Part shown: in pieces, positions 1 to 12,014 of the stretch
How positions within the stretch are numbered: position 1 is the stretch's first letter
Layout of the letters: the number at the start of each line of letters is the position of its first letter
Assembly: GCA_012184525.1 (NCBI GenBank)
Contig: WOFQ01000011.1
Span: 1-64,000 of the forward strand
Direction: 5' to 3'
Length of the DNA: 64,000 nt
Origin: Xenoacremonium recifei
Lineage: Eukaryota; Ascomycota; Sordariomycetes; Hypocreales; Nectriaceae
Position numbers and translations under genes: made by a program
The notes under the pieces: generated by a model
The model's database searches: none
What the model saw: only the letters and a program-made list of their open reading frames with translations
What the model was told of the DNA's origin: nothing

Positions 1-299
1 CCCCCTCCCCTCCCACCACCACCACCACCTCCTCCCTCTCTCCGCCCTACAAAGCCACCACCCTCCCTCTCGTCGACCGTCTCGCCGCCCGCGACCGCGC
101 CTACGCCCTGCTCTCGACGCTCACCAAGCTGGGCTCCGCGTGGAACGCCCCCGATGCGTGGTTTGCGCTCGCGCGCGCCCATGAGGAGAGCGGCCAGCCG
201 GATAAGGCACGGGAGGTGCTGTGGTGGGTGGTTGAGCTGGAAGAAGGCTCGGGGGTGCGCGATTGGCGGTGTCTCAGCGGTGGAGGGTACATAATATAA
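1..299 (+). CDS. C-terminal end of a probable YPP1/Rhf1-type TPR cargo-transport protein (partial)
   Basis: Only the last roughly 98 codons lie in the window; the gene starts upstream of base 1. Reading frame 3 is open from the edge to TAA at 297-299. It begins with a low-complexity Pro/Thr/Ser linker and then reads YKATTLPLVDRLAARDRAYA, AWFALARAHEESGQPDKARE and a final GGGYII. The middle part is a tetratricopeptide-like helix pair (WFALARAHEESGQPDKAREVL), and the ending resembles my recollection of fungal filamentation protein Rhf1/YPP1, which act in endocytic cargo transport at the plasma membrane. It converges on LOS1, with 401 bp between the stop codons. The frame is certain; the family name is a recollection from a short tail and other TPR proteins are possible. 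Confidence 0.6.
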   Translation, partial: PSPPTTTTTSSLSPPYKATTLPLVDRLAARDRAYALLSTLTKLGSAWNAPDAWFALARAHEESGQPDKAREVLWWVVELEEGSGVRDWRCLSGGGYII

Positions 300-700
300 G
301 CTGTTCTCTTGCGTATCTTTTATTCTGTGGGATTCATCAGGGGTCGAGGATTTGGTGTGAGATAGACAAAAAAAGGGGGGGTTCGTTTAGTCCGCTAGAG
401 AAGCGTCGTGCGTGGTTCATACATCCTTGATATTAATATCCATCTGCCTTGTTAGTACCCAAGTACCTAGAATAAAGCCACCATTCAAAACGTCATACCC
501 GCTTATGACATGCATTTCCATTCATCCAGGTTAAAGGAGTAGGTAGGATGTGACAAAGAAAAGGACAACGATGGGTAATTCTTTTTAAAATTCTAAGATC
601 TCTGTGCCTCCATGGAACTCCGTGTGATGCGCCGTGAGGCTTCCTCCAGGCCTCCCTCCCTCTCATCCCAACTCCTATCCCTTTCCAACCAGCCTCTCTC
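300..700. other. Convergent intergenic region
   Basis: About 400 bp between two stop codons, more AT-rich than the flanking genes. It should hold both 3' UTRs and polyadenylation signals. I see no coding signal and no notable repeat. Confidence 0.7.
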
Positions 701-3700
701 TCACCTACTAAGCAGCCGCTCCAGGTACGCCGAGAACGTGCGTTTATCAGTGGACGACGTCAGCGTGCGCAAGAACTCATCGCCATCCACCCCAACCAAG
801 CCGGGGAACAGGTCTGTCTGCAGCGAGCGGATGAACATCTCGCCGGTCTTGGTGTAGATGGTCTGCTCGAGGCCGGCAATCTCGACGAGGACCTGGCGGG
901 TCTGGGCGTCCTGCGAGGGCTTGAAGGAAGGGTTGCGCATGACGCTCCAGCAGGCGGCGTGGAACTTGTCCATCATGAACTGGTCGAAGCCCGGGATGAC
1001 CGGGGTCGGGGCGCCGGACGGTGCGCTGGGGTTGCGCTCGATCTTGGCCACGTCGGGACCGCCCCAGATGGTCGAGATGCGCGCCATCAGCGTAAAGGCG
1101 AGTTTGCTGGGACCGATGTTGCCCTCGAGCGTCTCGGCCAGCTCTATGACAGAGAGGATCATCGTCTCAAAGTACTGTTGGTTGGCCTCGCTGATGAGGA
1201 CCCCATCGAGTCCGTTGTTGAGAATGATCTGGAGAAATGAGAGGTACTCCCTACGCAGCTCAGCCAGCTGGATCTCATCGTCGGTACCAGAGATGGGCTC
1301 CGTAAGCCCCCCAAATATCCGCTGCAAGAGTGGCGTGAGCAGTGCGTTAAGAACATCGTAAATCTCAGCCTTGAACCCGAACACGACCTGGTCGAGCAAT
1401 CGTAGGAACATGGCCATTTCATCCTTGGAGGAGCTCTGTGAGAGGAGACCCTCGATCCACTTAGGAAGCTGGGGGAGGACAGCTGCACCCAACACGCCCA
1501 GCAGTTTCGAAAAGGCAGATCTGCAGGCCGTACGGATCTCAGCAGACGAGTTTAGCTCGTTGAGCGCCACGAGGATTGCTTCTGCAGCGCGCGAGAACTC
1601 ATCTGACACAGCCTTGACCGGTGGTCCGTTGGCATTGTTGGCTGCAGTTCCTGGAGTCCAATCCGAGAAACCATGTGCCAGCGTGCCCAGAGCCATGACG
1701 ATGTGGTGAATCTGCAGAATCGCCTGGGCATCTCCATCTCGAGCCCTCTGCAGGTGCGCCTCCATATCGGCGAAAAGGGGGTCCATAACAGAGCGCGCGT
1801 ACATAGCCTGCTTGTCAGGGGGTGTGCTCTGGGTGGATGATATGCACCCAATGGCCTCGAAAAGATAAAGTTGGTTCGCGAAAAGCGCATCGGCAGAATG
1901 GTCAGATTGGTCCGAGGACATATCGTCATCAGCGTCTTCCCCTGGGACCTCGGCCTTGATGGGGAGCAAGTCGCCGATGGATTGGATAACCGTTTCTGCC
2001 ACATTGCCAACCTGAGCCCGAAGTTGCTTGATAAATCGATGGAACAGGTACCATGATCGGCTCTTGATACGGACGTGATCGTGATGGACTAACCGTACAA
2101 AGTTCTCCAAAACTTGCGGAATATACTGGTGGTTGCTCTCGAAGACGACGCAGTAGCGAACACAAATCTCCATGTACTGCAATAAGATTGCTGGGTGCGA
2201 GAAGTTTGCGATTCCTAGACTCGGGTAAGCGCTGGACTATCTTTTGATCAAAGGGGTCTTCTCACCTGACTCGACCATCTTCTTCATCATCACCACCAAT
2301 CGTTCCGAGGCCTCGCTGGAGGGCTGGTTCTTGGTACCCAACCCCTGGTTAGGCAGAGCGAGCTCACCGAACAAGTACATCTCGTAGAGGGCCAAGTCGA
2401 GATCTCGCCAATCCATCTGGGACCCCTGCTGGTCAAGCGACTGAAAGGTCGTAGCCACGAGGTTGCTCAACATGCTCATATACAATGGCTGGTCAATAGC
2501 CGCAATGGTCTTCTGCAAGTTCTGAAGTTTCCGTCGCAACTCTTGGAACTCGGCCTCGTCAGTCTGTGCATCCTCATCTCCCCAGTTTGATGTCTCGTCA
2601 TAGCGCATCTTGCGGATGATGGCATCGAGAATGGGCGCGAGCATGTTGGAATAGTCTGGAGGCAGCTGGCCGACCTTGCGGAGGAAGGTAAGCATGTCGG
2701 TCAGGGCGGGAATGACAGTTGAGCAAATCTCATCATACTCGTCTGAGAAGAAGCGCAGCAAGAAGGGCAGAAAGCCATTGAGGTGCTGGTTTGCTAGTGC
2801 CCGTGTGTCGTCGCTGATCTGGTTGTCCTCCAGCGCTCGGATGATATCGGACACGACTGTGTTGACGAGCTTGGCGACAACTTCCGCAAGGTCAACATCG
2901 TACTGGGAGGTGCCCTTCAGGTCGTTCAGGGGCGGACTCGTAACCAGCTGCCGCACAATCTCTTGCAAATCAATAAACGAAAGCATCTCCATCTTGTCTC
3001 CTGATCGCATCTTCTTGCCACAGATCTCGGTCAGGGTGTCGATGGCCGTGTTCCGGACCTTGTTCTCGGTCGACGAGTTCTGTGCGCGTCCAATCACCGG
3101 CAACAAAAGATTCAGCATGTCCCTGCTGATAACCAACGCAATATCCATCCAGCTCACCCACTTCCCCACCACCTTGAGCACCAGTTCGACGATGGTGTCG
3201 TTCGAGTCATAACGGGCCAGGAGCTGTTTCCACGACTCGGCCACCTTGTGCATATCCTGGGCGCGCAGCTGGTCCTTGAGCTCGGTGTTGCGCTTGGTAT
3301 CACTGCTCTGCCGCGAGAGAAGCATGTCGGCAATCTCGTCGTGGATCGACCCCAGTATGCGAAGGTAGAAGACCACGCCTGGCACATTATCCGCCCCGGT
3401 CGAAATGCCTGTCAGCTCGATGAAGTCGTCCAGGAAGCTCTGCCAGCCATTCTGGTACAGGAACACGAACAGATACGTCAGAGTCTGGGAGAGCTTGTTC
3501 TGGAGATGTGGCGGGTCGGGCTCCTGCTGGGCCTCGGAGCCATATGCCTGCCGACAATACTGCAAGAAAGTGTCTCGGAGGAAGCCGAGGCTCGCCGCAT
3601 CGAGGCCCTGAGTATGAATCGCAGAGTTGACGACTTCGAGACAAACCAATCGTACAACCTCGGACGTTCGGGGGACTCGGACAAACAGGTTGGTGCACGC

Positions 3701-3829
3701 CTGCCAACCCTGGGGATCGGCCTTCAACTGGTTCAGGTATTCGAAGGCCTGCGCCTTGAGGGTCTGGTCGGAGTGGGGATTCGACAGAATCTCGACGGCA
3801 TTTTCGACCTGGTAGCCGGAAGTCAGCAT
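701..3829 (-). CDS. LOS1: Exportin-T (tRNA nuclear export receptor, LOS1/Xpot family)
   Basis: Two exons, complement(701-2214, 2266-3829), encode 1025 aa, close to the family length (about 960-1100). The 51-bp intron (2215-2265, GTGAGA...CTAG) was placed because it joins MVESG to IANFSHPAILLQYMEICVRY, a conserved junction in fungal exportin-T. The N-terminus (VENAVEILSNPHSDQTLKAQ, then FEYLNQLKADPQGWQAC) is the importin-beta-like HEAT start of this family, and the rest is the helical exportin solenoid. The family carries mature tRNA out of the nucleus with Ran-GTP. I start at the ATG at 3829, just before the conserved block; an in-frame ATG at 3913 would add 28 residues that look like translated leader. 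Convergent with the YPP1-like gene. Confidence 0.93.
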
Positions 3830-6800
3830 GGCGATGCTCCGACAGGCGCAGGTTGGCGTTGATGGGACGTGGCTGGGACTGGGAGAGACGCGAGATACGT
3901 TCACGTGAGGCACATGATGGCAGCGGGGATGCTGGCTTTCGAGCTTCTCGCGATGGACAATGCGAAGGAACGGTATAGAAGCAGCACACCAGACCCAGTC
4001 ACCTCGCAGCAGCAGCAGCCATGACGATCAAGGCAGCAGCCACCTCAGCCTGCAGCAACATGGCGGGGCATGGGGACGTGGACGGGGATCGGGATAGGAC
4101 AGGGAGGCGTCATCCGGCGACAGCCAGCCAACGCAGAGCAGAACTCACCTGGACGTCCATATTCAAAAAAGACTTTCAACCACCCACTAGAGAGCGCTTC
4201 TCGCTGCGTTATCGACGACGCAGTCCTTTCGCGACACAATGCTGCTATAATCCCGGCAGCTCTCGGTACACAGCATCCAGCATGTTTCGTCCGTAGGGCA
4301 GCGATTTTTTTTTCGACGTCGGTGCAAGGCGGCGAGACAAGGCTGCTACCGAGGGGTCATGCCTATAGCTCGGTCTGTGGGTGGGTATTTCGTCGTCCTC
4401 TACCGGGCGGGGGAGCAGTTCGCAGGCCCTTCACAAGCCGATATCGATACGGCAGATATTCCGGAGCAGTCGAAGGAGCAGGGTTGGTTGAAGACAAGTT
4501 CCCAAGAAAGGTTGGATGTTGGTGGTTGAGTTGCGTTTTTATCGACTGCCTGGCTTCTAAGGTATTTCCAAAAGTCGGTGCGTTGCTCTTGCCCGCCCGC
4601 CCTCATGATTCAATGTGGGGTTCCTGCCATGTCCGGGACATTCTCGGGGAAAACCATGGTGGTGGGATGAAAGCCTTAGTCAGCCACTCCGTGTGGGCCT
4701 GGTTCAACCTGCACTTCACACTGTTGAAGCCTCACGTTTCAGCCGCACCTTTCCCCAGATTCCCACGTTTGACATCAGATCTAGAATGTGGATTCGATTT
4801 TAAGGTTGACCGTCGGGCCTCTGCTACAGAGCACAAAGATGGTCACCCGCGGGATTGCAGTCTTGGACGCTCCTCTACTCTTGAAATACGATGTTAGAGA
4901 TGATTAGGAGGCGATGCCCACCCAGCTCACTCGAAATGCCACTGAGGGCCGTATTTTTGGCACAGACTGTTCAGGAAAATGTCCTCAGCTATTATCCGGA
5001 CTACCCGATCCATCTGTCGAAACAAGTTCCAAGATTCTCAGAAGCCTCCCTTTCTAACGTCAGCTACGCTCCCAGGGGTCGACTCGTTTAAATATAAGGC
5101 GGTAACGGCGAGATATTCGGTTTCGAGGAATCAATCCTAGAAGTGAATGAACACCAGTGATGTTATCCTTCTCCGTTAGCTGATGGTACTCAGAAACTTC
5201 CATATCGCATCTCCTTGCATGAGCATGTCCATAGCATCACCAATTCTCCCAAATCGAGCCGAAATGCAGAGTGGGACTGCCGCCAACGGCCCTAACTTTT
5301 CGGACATTGACAACTCAAGAACTTTCAAGCAAGGTGCTCTTTGTAATTTCGCGGGCTCGTGGGAGAAGTTGTCATGGATAGACACTCTCCTCGGTGCAGT
5401 ACTCAGCAAGAGCCATAGTTCTGTTTCTGCAAAAGTCCAACGTGGATATTCCCCAGGCGAACAAACGCAACAGCATAAAATGAGCATTGCCCTCGTCATG
5501 AATTATGGTTCGGAGTTGATATCGGTTGGCATAATTGCGTCGATCGTCAGCCAGATTTCGAAGTTGATCATATAGTAATCCTAGAAAATACCCATACTTC
5601 TAACATCTCAACACAAACTCATAGTCTGTATGAGATAAGATGGCCATACTAGCTTGACCCAAAGCAACCTACCCTTTACCAGCAAAAGACGCCAGGCACA
5701 GGTTACGCAATGTGAGACAACCAGGGAATCACCAGGTCAGTCCCAGGGGAGACGGCATTGTCCCTAGACAGTGATGAACTAAATGTTTGGTGTCAAAGAA
5801 AACATGTTGAGGGAAGATAAGACGTTGAGTGTTATGTCGACGAAATTCGAAATATCTTGTCTCGACAAGTATGCCCGGCATCAGGGAGAAGAGAAGAGAC
5901 AAGCCGGGAAGACGAGACGAGACAAGTAGTCTCAGCCAGCTCGGCAGCCAACTCGGCATGCATGTTTCGTCTCTCGAAAATCGCTGATGTGTAAAAATAG
6001 AACCTCCCTACATATCGGTGAAGATTCGCAAGGAGAGAAGCGGCTGTTTGCAGTGGTCCTCGACAAAATTGACAATTTGGCTGAGACGGTGGATTTGAGA
6101 CATCTGATCTCGATGATACGGTGGCGATCATCCCGTATGTCGTGTACTCCGAAGTAGGTGCCGCTGGGATCACTCCCGGTCCAGTCTGCCCTGCCAGAGC
6201 CAGTGCCAGTGCGACTTCGACCAAGGGGTTTGACAGTGCCAACAGTGGTGCCAACGGTGGCATTAATATTCGTCAAAGCCGGTCCTGTTGCAGCCGTCAG
6301 CTTCAATCTCCGGCCGGGCTCGCCCCCTCATCTCAATCCGCGGATAGTCTCTGCCCGGTCTCTTCGAGAAGCGCCTTGCTGCTTCCGCTGGTTAATTTCT
6401 CCTTTTGCGGGGGTGGAAGTGGACAAGCTTTGTGGAGTGCGCTGGATCGAGGCCCCTGGTCGACGACGCTGGCAAGCAAATTTCACGATACGAGCATCGC
6501 AGTGGTCGGCAAAGATTGGTCTGCCAAGCTGGGGATCGCGCTGAGCAATGAATGGGCCAGTCAGTTGGCTTGCGGCAACCGGCCGATCATCAGGAGAAGC
6601 GTCCAGCCACAGCCGCCGGTAGACTCTGGTCGCAACGCGCTGAGAGCGCGCGAGGAACGGACCTCTGGAGCCCGGATGGAGTTGCACCACAGGGATCTCG
6701 AACAAGGAACGTTGGTGGCCTGGCTCGGGCGGCTGGAGGTATTGAGCTGCTCGAGACCAGTCACACGAGCTCGAGTTTGTCCGACGAGGCACACAGTCGA

Positions 6801-9001
6801 GATGCTACGTAGCACACCACTCGGGCATGCTATGACGGTGTTCGTCCATCCGGAGAAACAGTGGATATTAATGGAGGTGAGGTCCAACGAATTGTGGCCT
6901 TGCCTTGGATGCGAGACGGCTCTTCGACGTCATGGAAAGGCCTGATGTTCAGATCAGCAAGCAAACAACACCATAGTGCGACAAGTGGGCAAGAGGAAAT
7001 AGACTCCTGTTGGGTGCTCCGTACCATCGGATGGGTGAAGGCACCCACCGCTCCTGGGCTGTGATGTCCCTGGTCATTTGATGCTCGGACTTCAAGCCGT
7101 CACCGCCTCGCCTCGCCTAACCTCACGATCAATAGCAGAGACTCAACAACCCCAGTCCAGGGGAAAGCTCCCCGTTAGGCGATTCGGTCCGCAGGTGGAT
7201 TTGGGCATGCCGGAGCAGGTCGCTTGTCAGATTGAGATGTCCGTGAGAATTAGGCTATAGATCGAGCTTGTTTGTTGTTGTTCCTGAGGTGGCTGTCCAG
7301 ACCCGAGCTTCTAGACCTGCTCGGCTGATTCATGCCGTACTGGCACGAGGACTTTCGGGGCGTCAAAACGACCCATTCCAAATCTCTAGCGCGGTGGTAA
7401 TCAATCAGCAGCGGTCAGGTCCATGCTGGGAAGCGCCGTGGTTATTTCGTCTCTTGATGAAACCTGCTTTCTGTGCCCTGTCTGGTTCGGCAGGCTGCTC
7501 CGACCGGCTGAGTGTTTCCAAGGGCCTTCCAATGGAAGCCAAGCCTGGGTTGCCGAGAGCGAGGGGGGGCGAAGAGGCGGAAATGGGGGAGATTTGGTCG
7601 ACTGACGGTTTGCAGGGCATGGGGGTGGAGGAGGGAAGGATTAGGGATGGAGATCCCATCATCGGTTCCTGCATTAGCGTGGCACGTCGCGCGGCTGGAC
7701 CGAATCGCCCCGACCCATTCATTCATTCATCCCATCCCATCGCCGTTTTGTGCAGAGTGCCCAGCGGTCGCGGTGTGGAGAACCCTTGCCGTGCATTAAT
7801 GAACCGTTAGCGGCATTGAGCTCCTTCATTGGCGAGTCGAGATTGTGTCATGCTGCTGCGCCAGCGAATCGTCCCCAAAGTCATTTAGCCAAAGGAAGGC
7901 GATGGAGAAAAACTCCGAGGGACGAGCGAGATGGAAGGGGCCGGGAAAAGCGTCATGGGCGGGCGGCAGCACCAACAAAGGCCGCGGCAGAGACAAAGAT
8001 GTCTGAGAGGACCCTTTGCCGTCTCTGCCCTTGAGTAATGCAACCCTTGTTATGGTTCGGCGGCAGAGTTTGGTATCGAAGGAGACTGAGACAGCGTGTT
8101 TCGGGGGGGCTTCAGCCACTGCCGTGATAGCTACCCAGTTTCTGCCGAGTTTCAACGTGCGTGCTCTAACCACTAACCTCTCGCCCATTAAATTTTGGTG
8201 CAGGTGTGTTAGGGATTTGGGTGTTTGATGATGGATGGCAGCCTGAGGAATGGGATTGGCAGATGACGCGGCACAAGCAGATCGTGGGTTGCACCAGGCA
8301 CGCATCGGGCATGCACATGGCTGCACTAACAGCGGATGCGCAACGCCGGACCGGCACTATGTGCATAACGCTGCACGCGCTGCACAACGCCCTTGCATTA
8401 GTGTCCAGGGGTTCCTTTCGACGGGAGGTTCCAGGCCGCCAGGGGAGCTCCTGCCTTCCCAGCCAATCAGGCACTCAAGGGCTCGCAAACCGCAGGCCCC
8501 TTGTTCCCCTTTTCTGTCCACTTTCATCATCCCTGGCCAGACACAGACACAGCATTCGGATCTGGGCGCTTTAGCCGACCGCAAACCACCGATTGAATTA
8601 TTATTACGGGCGGCAAGGGCAAAATGAACCTGCAATGCAGAGAGCACATGGATGGCTGCATCTAAGTGGCCCAGCGATCATCCAGACCGGCCACACAGCG
8701 CGACCAGCCGAGATGGCTAGGAGCTTGACCACTAGAACAGGCGCCGGTGTGGCGGTGGGCATTGGACAGTCACAGCGGCAGTTGGCAGCTCAATTTGGGG
8801 ACCGAGATGAGCTGCTACTGCAGAGCGAAGGGAGACAGCGGTTTGGCATAGGCGCGGGCTGGGTGCATTGTCTCTTCAGGAACGGCGCTTGCTAACCGGT
8901 CTGTTTCCAGGTCTGACTCTCACCCCAACCCCAATCAAGGACCACAGTTTGCTGCCGAGCTTCCAGATGGAGCAGCAGAGCCAGATGGATCAAATGGCAC
9001 C

Positions 9002-9025
9002 GAGGAGGAGGAGGAGGAGGAGGAG
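9002..9025. repeat. (GAG)8 microsatellite
   Basis: Eight perfect GAG trinucleotides in non-coding DNA about 620 bp upstream of the GPI-protein start. Could be length-polymorphic between isolates. Confidence 0.95.
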
Positions 9026-9447
9026 GCGCTGAGACGCCGGCACGGCCAATAGCAGCCTCCCTGGCCGGACGCTCTGGAAGACGGCAGTGGATGCTCTCCC
9101 TTCCCTTCCCCTTCACATTTCTGGCAACATGTCTCTGCTGGCAGTCGGACGAGAGAGTTAGCTGGGCCGGCCCATGACGAGGCTCCATCTCCATGCCAGG
9201 CCCCCCAGCACTTCCTCAAGCCAAAGAGGGCAGCAGTCCACCGGCGCGACAAGGCTCCGCCATGCCATCCCATCTCGGGTCCCTCGCTGGGTCATTTACT
9301 GGGGTCGCACTCATCCAACCTCCACCGAGCCCCTGGACCGGTCATCCATGGAGCCCTGGTCAGGGTGTAATTTCCCTGTGGACGTTTTTTGCCTCTCCGG
9401 CGAAGGGGAGTTGAGCCCAAGGAGGCTCCCCGCGAAGGCGACATGGC

Positions 9448-9455
9448 TATTAAAA
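9448..9455 (+). promoter_or_regulatory. TATA-like element and pyrimidine leader of the GPI-protein gene
   Basis: TATTAAAA lies 190 bp upstream of the ATG at 9645. It is followed by a CT-rich tract (about 9483-9502) and a long CT/A-rich, ATG-free leader. This is the usual look of a strongly expressed filamentous-fungal promoter. Assignment is by position and composition only. Confidence 0.45.
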
Positions 9456-9644
9456 CGCGACCATCCTCCGCTGCTGGAGGTTCTCTTTTCCTTTCCTCCT
9501 CAGCCCAAACAAGCCAATCTTCAGCTCTCAATCTCTTGACTTCGGTCGTCCATTCTTTACCAGCTCTCAACAACTTTCTAAGCTTTCAGCTTAAGTCACT
9601 CGTTCTTACAACACCAATCCGTTCTTCCGAACATATTATTCAAG

Positions 9645-10441
9645 ATGCGTTTCTCCGTCGCCGCTGCTCTCCTGGCCTCCTCGGTCATGGCCGAGTCCGT
9701 CTCGACCGACTACACCACCCAGATGGTCACCATCACCCAGTGCCCTGCCTCGGTCACCAACTGCCCGGCCCGTGCTAAGACCACCTCCGTCACCAGCACT
9801 GTCCTGCCCCTGACCACCAGCATCATCTACTCTACCCGAGTCCACACCATCACCTCTTGCGCTCCCACGGTCACCAACTGCCCTGCTCGTGAGGGCAGCA
9901 CTGTCTACTCCACCGAGACCGTCTCCGTCGGCACCACCATCTGCCCCGTCGCTGAGGCTTCCTCCACCCCCTACGGCAACGGCACCGTCACCTACACCAA
10001 GGTCCCCGTTGGTCCTCCTTCCACCCAGACCATCGTCGTCCCCGCTGGTTCTTCCGGCGCTGCCGTTCCCCCCAGCAAGTCTGAGACTGCCGTTGTCGTC
10101 CCTCCTTGCCAGAGCACCTCCGTCACTGCCATCACCAAGAGCTACACCACCGTCCTCACCACCGTTGAGTACTCTACCATCGAGGTTGCTTGCGGTGCCA
10201 CCACCCCCGGTGCTCCCGCTGCCACTGGCACTGTCCCCCCTGCTGCTGTCACCACTGCTGCTTCCGGCTGCACTGGTGCTAACTGCACGTGAGTAATCCC
10301 TGATATATCTGATTCTCAACTTCATACTGACCACCTTCCAGTAGCACCTCCGTCCCCGTTGTCACTGCCGGCGCTGCTTCCTTCGCCGGCTCTGCCTTCT
10401 TCGCCGCTGCTGCCGGTGTCGCCGCTTTCATCCTTGCTTAA
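9645..10441 (+). CDS. Secreted GPI-anchored Ser/Thr-rich cell-surface protein
   Basis: Exons 9645-10288 and 10342-10441 encode 247 aa. The 53-bp intron (GTGAGT...CCAG, branch TACTGAC) joins NC to TSTSVPVV. The protein has a signal peptide (MRFSVAAALLASSVMA, cut near A16/E17), a Thr/Ser/Val-rich body, and a C-terminal Ala-rich hydrophobic tail ending FFAAAAGVAAFILA with no basic end, the layout of a GPI-anchor signal. Two Cys-containing units, VTNCPAR at residues 37-43 and 76-82, show an internal duplication with a 39-residue period. Heavy use of C-ending codons (GTC, ACC, ACT) suggests high expression. It is expected in the wall or outer plasma membrane; no enzymatic domain is visible and the precise role is unknown. 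The intron sits immediately before the anchor signal and its retention gives an instant stop (see findings). Confidence 0.87.
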
Positions 10442-12014
10442 ATTTTCTCTTTCGACTACATCAGTTGAAGCCTAAAGGCTACGGCGACTTACGACTAGCA
10501 TTCGCGGTCTTGTTGAGCATGTACAAAGTTTAACTAGATCCTGAATACTATAGCATTTCACGGCATATGATATCTTGCACTCTTATGTACTTAATCTTCT
10601 AATCGTATTGAGGCGTTCGGGAGCGACTCGGGTCAATCCTGGCTGGGCGCGGCCTGGATGTCTGGTTCCAAGGCAAAAAATGCATCCATTTATGACTTTA
10701 ACTGGCATCTCACTGAACGTCTCACCTGTGACTTCCACCTGTGTTGACTGCTAACTACGAACTCACCCATTAATAGCATACAGTTCACCAACTGAAGTTC
10801 ACAAACCTGGGGCATCCTTCACACCCCCAAAACCGATCAAAGTCCGGGGCCGCTCGGCCTTGTCCTTTCTCGACTCTAGCCCAGCGTGGCAGTGCCGCTC
10901 AACCCACAACAGTCAGCGTGCAATTTCCGGCTCCTGGCACCGGGCAAGCCACTTTCGAACAGGGACCCCTGGCGGTTCAATTTCCCAGGCCGCGTGATTG
11001 GTGGCGAGAGTCCGAGTTGCGAACTAGTTGCTCTTCGTTGTTTTGCGGTGAGGCCATGTTTGTTTTCGGGTATATTATGGCTGAGTGGTTTTTGCAACGT
11101 TGGCGCAGTGATGTAAACAGGTCACCGCCGTGCCTCCGAAGGATCAACATCGGCACTCAACTTGACAGAAAGGTATTCCCAGTGACAGTATTCCCGGTGG
11201 CATGTCTCTCGGGGCTCGTGGTCTAGAATCCAGGGTCTGCATTCCCGCTCACCGCAAGTGGTTTTTGTGAAGTGTTTGTGTGTGCCGGGTGGAATGTGCC
11301 AGCGACCAGGCCGTCGGGTGCTCGAGTCATGAGGCTGGCCACGAGGGTGTGACGGTTTGGGTGTCGGGGCCCGAGACATGGCGATTTGCGTGAGACATGG
11401 CGGTGGTTTAGGCGTGTCACTGATGGGTTTTAATGAGGTTTCGATGACACTAATTAGTGAGTCCTGCTGTGATCGTGTGACGAGTGAGAGGATCAGTCAC
11501 GTGGTGAGAATGGCTGTGATGTTGGGGTGGTGAGGCGGTTTGGTTGAGTGGCTTGAAGCCATCGTCACTTTAGCCTGTGTTGAAGCAATAGTCCTGCGTA
11601 GTCTGCATGCACTTAGGTAACAAGCATATTACGACCCAAGTTCTAGTCCTCGGCAGTCGAACAGGCCATGAACTTGCAATATCCTTTCTTTTTTGTTTTC
11701 CCTAATTTTATGAATTTTTGCTATGGATTTTGTCCACGTTCTGAGTTTGGTGTATTATGCCGTCACTGGTACGTGCACAAATCGGATGTAGGCATGAACA
11801 ACTATTTAGCGAAGGGGAGGATTTGACCCAGAGTTGTGGTAGACTAGATTGAGGATTATAAACAAATAAAAAAGGCCGAATACCACTATTTGCTTTTGTA
11901 GTCATGTTGCTATCGAGTCGGCATCTCCATGTTGCCGCTCACCTTATGTATGCTCCCCCCCTCCTTTCTGCGAGAAATAGGATATTGGGGGCGAAAGTTG
12001 GCATAACCTGCCGC

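Larger units (their letters stand above)
3830..9644. other. Long intergenic region, no supported gene
   Basis: Separates the LOS1 start from the GPI-protein gene. Open frames occur (for example 4070-4897, 6121-6945, 7268-7810 on +), but their translations are low in domain-like sequence, rich in Arg/Cys/Pro, and have no family signature or plausible intron partners. It contains the LOS1 5' leader (a short CAG/CAGC run near 4006-4019), a Cys-poor reverse frame at 5176-5499 that I could not identify, and an ATTC run near 7717-7735. The last 200 bp are the promoter and leader of the next gene. Confidence 0.6.

Noticed and set aside
4070..4897. 275-codon frame upstream of LOS1
   Set aside because: No domain, mixed composition, overlaps the LOS1 leader; no codon preference like that of the real genes.
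5176..5499. Minus-strand frame with RIGDAMDMLMQG, which faintly recalls the end of a polyketide synthase enoylreductase domain
   Set aside because: The likeness covers about 20 residues, the flanks do not continue the domain in any frame, and nothing else of such an enzyme is present. At most a relic.
6121..6945. 274-codon + frame
   Set aside because: Overlapping frames on both strands of similar length, no domain or signal; looks like GC-rich non-coding DNA.
9636..10334. 232-codon frame antisense to the GPI-protein gene
   Set aside because: Gly/Asp-rich translation is the mirror of biased C-ending codons on the other strand; the sense frame has a signal peptide, intron and anchor signal.
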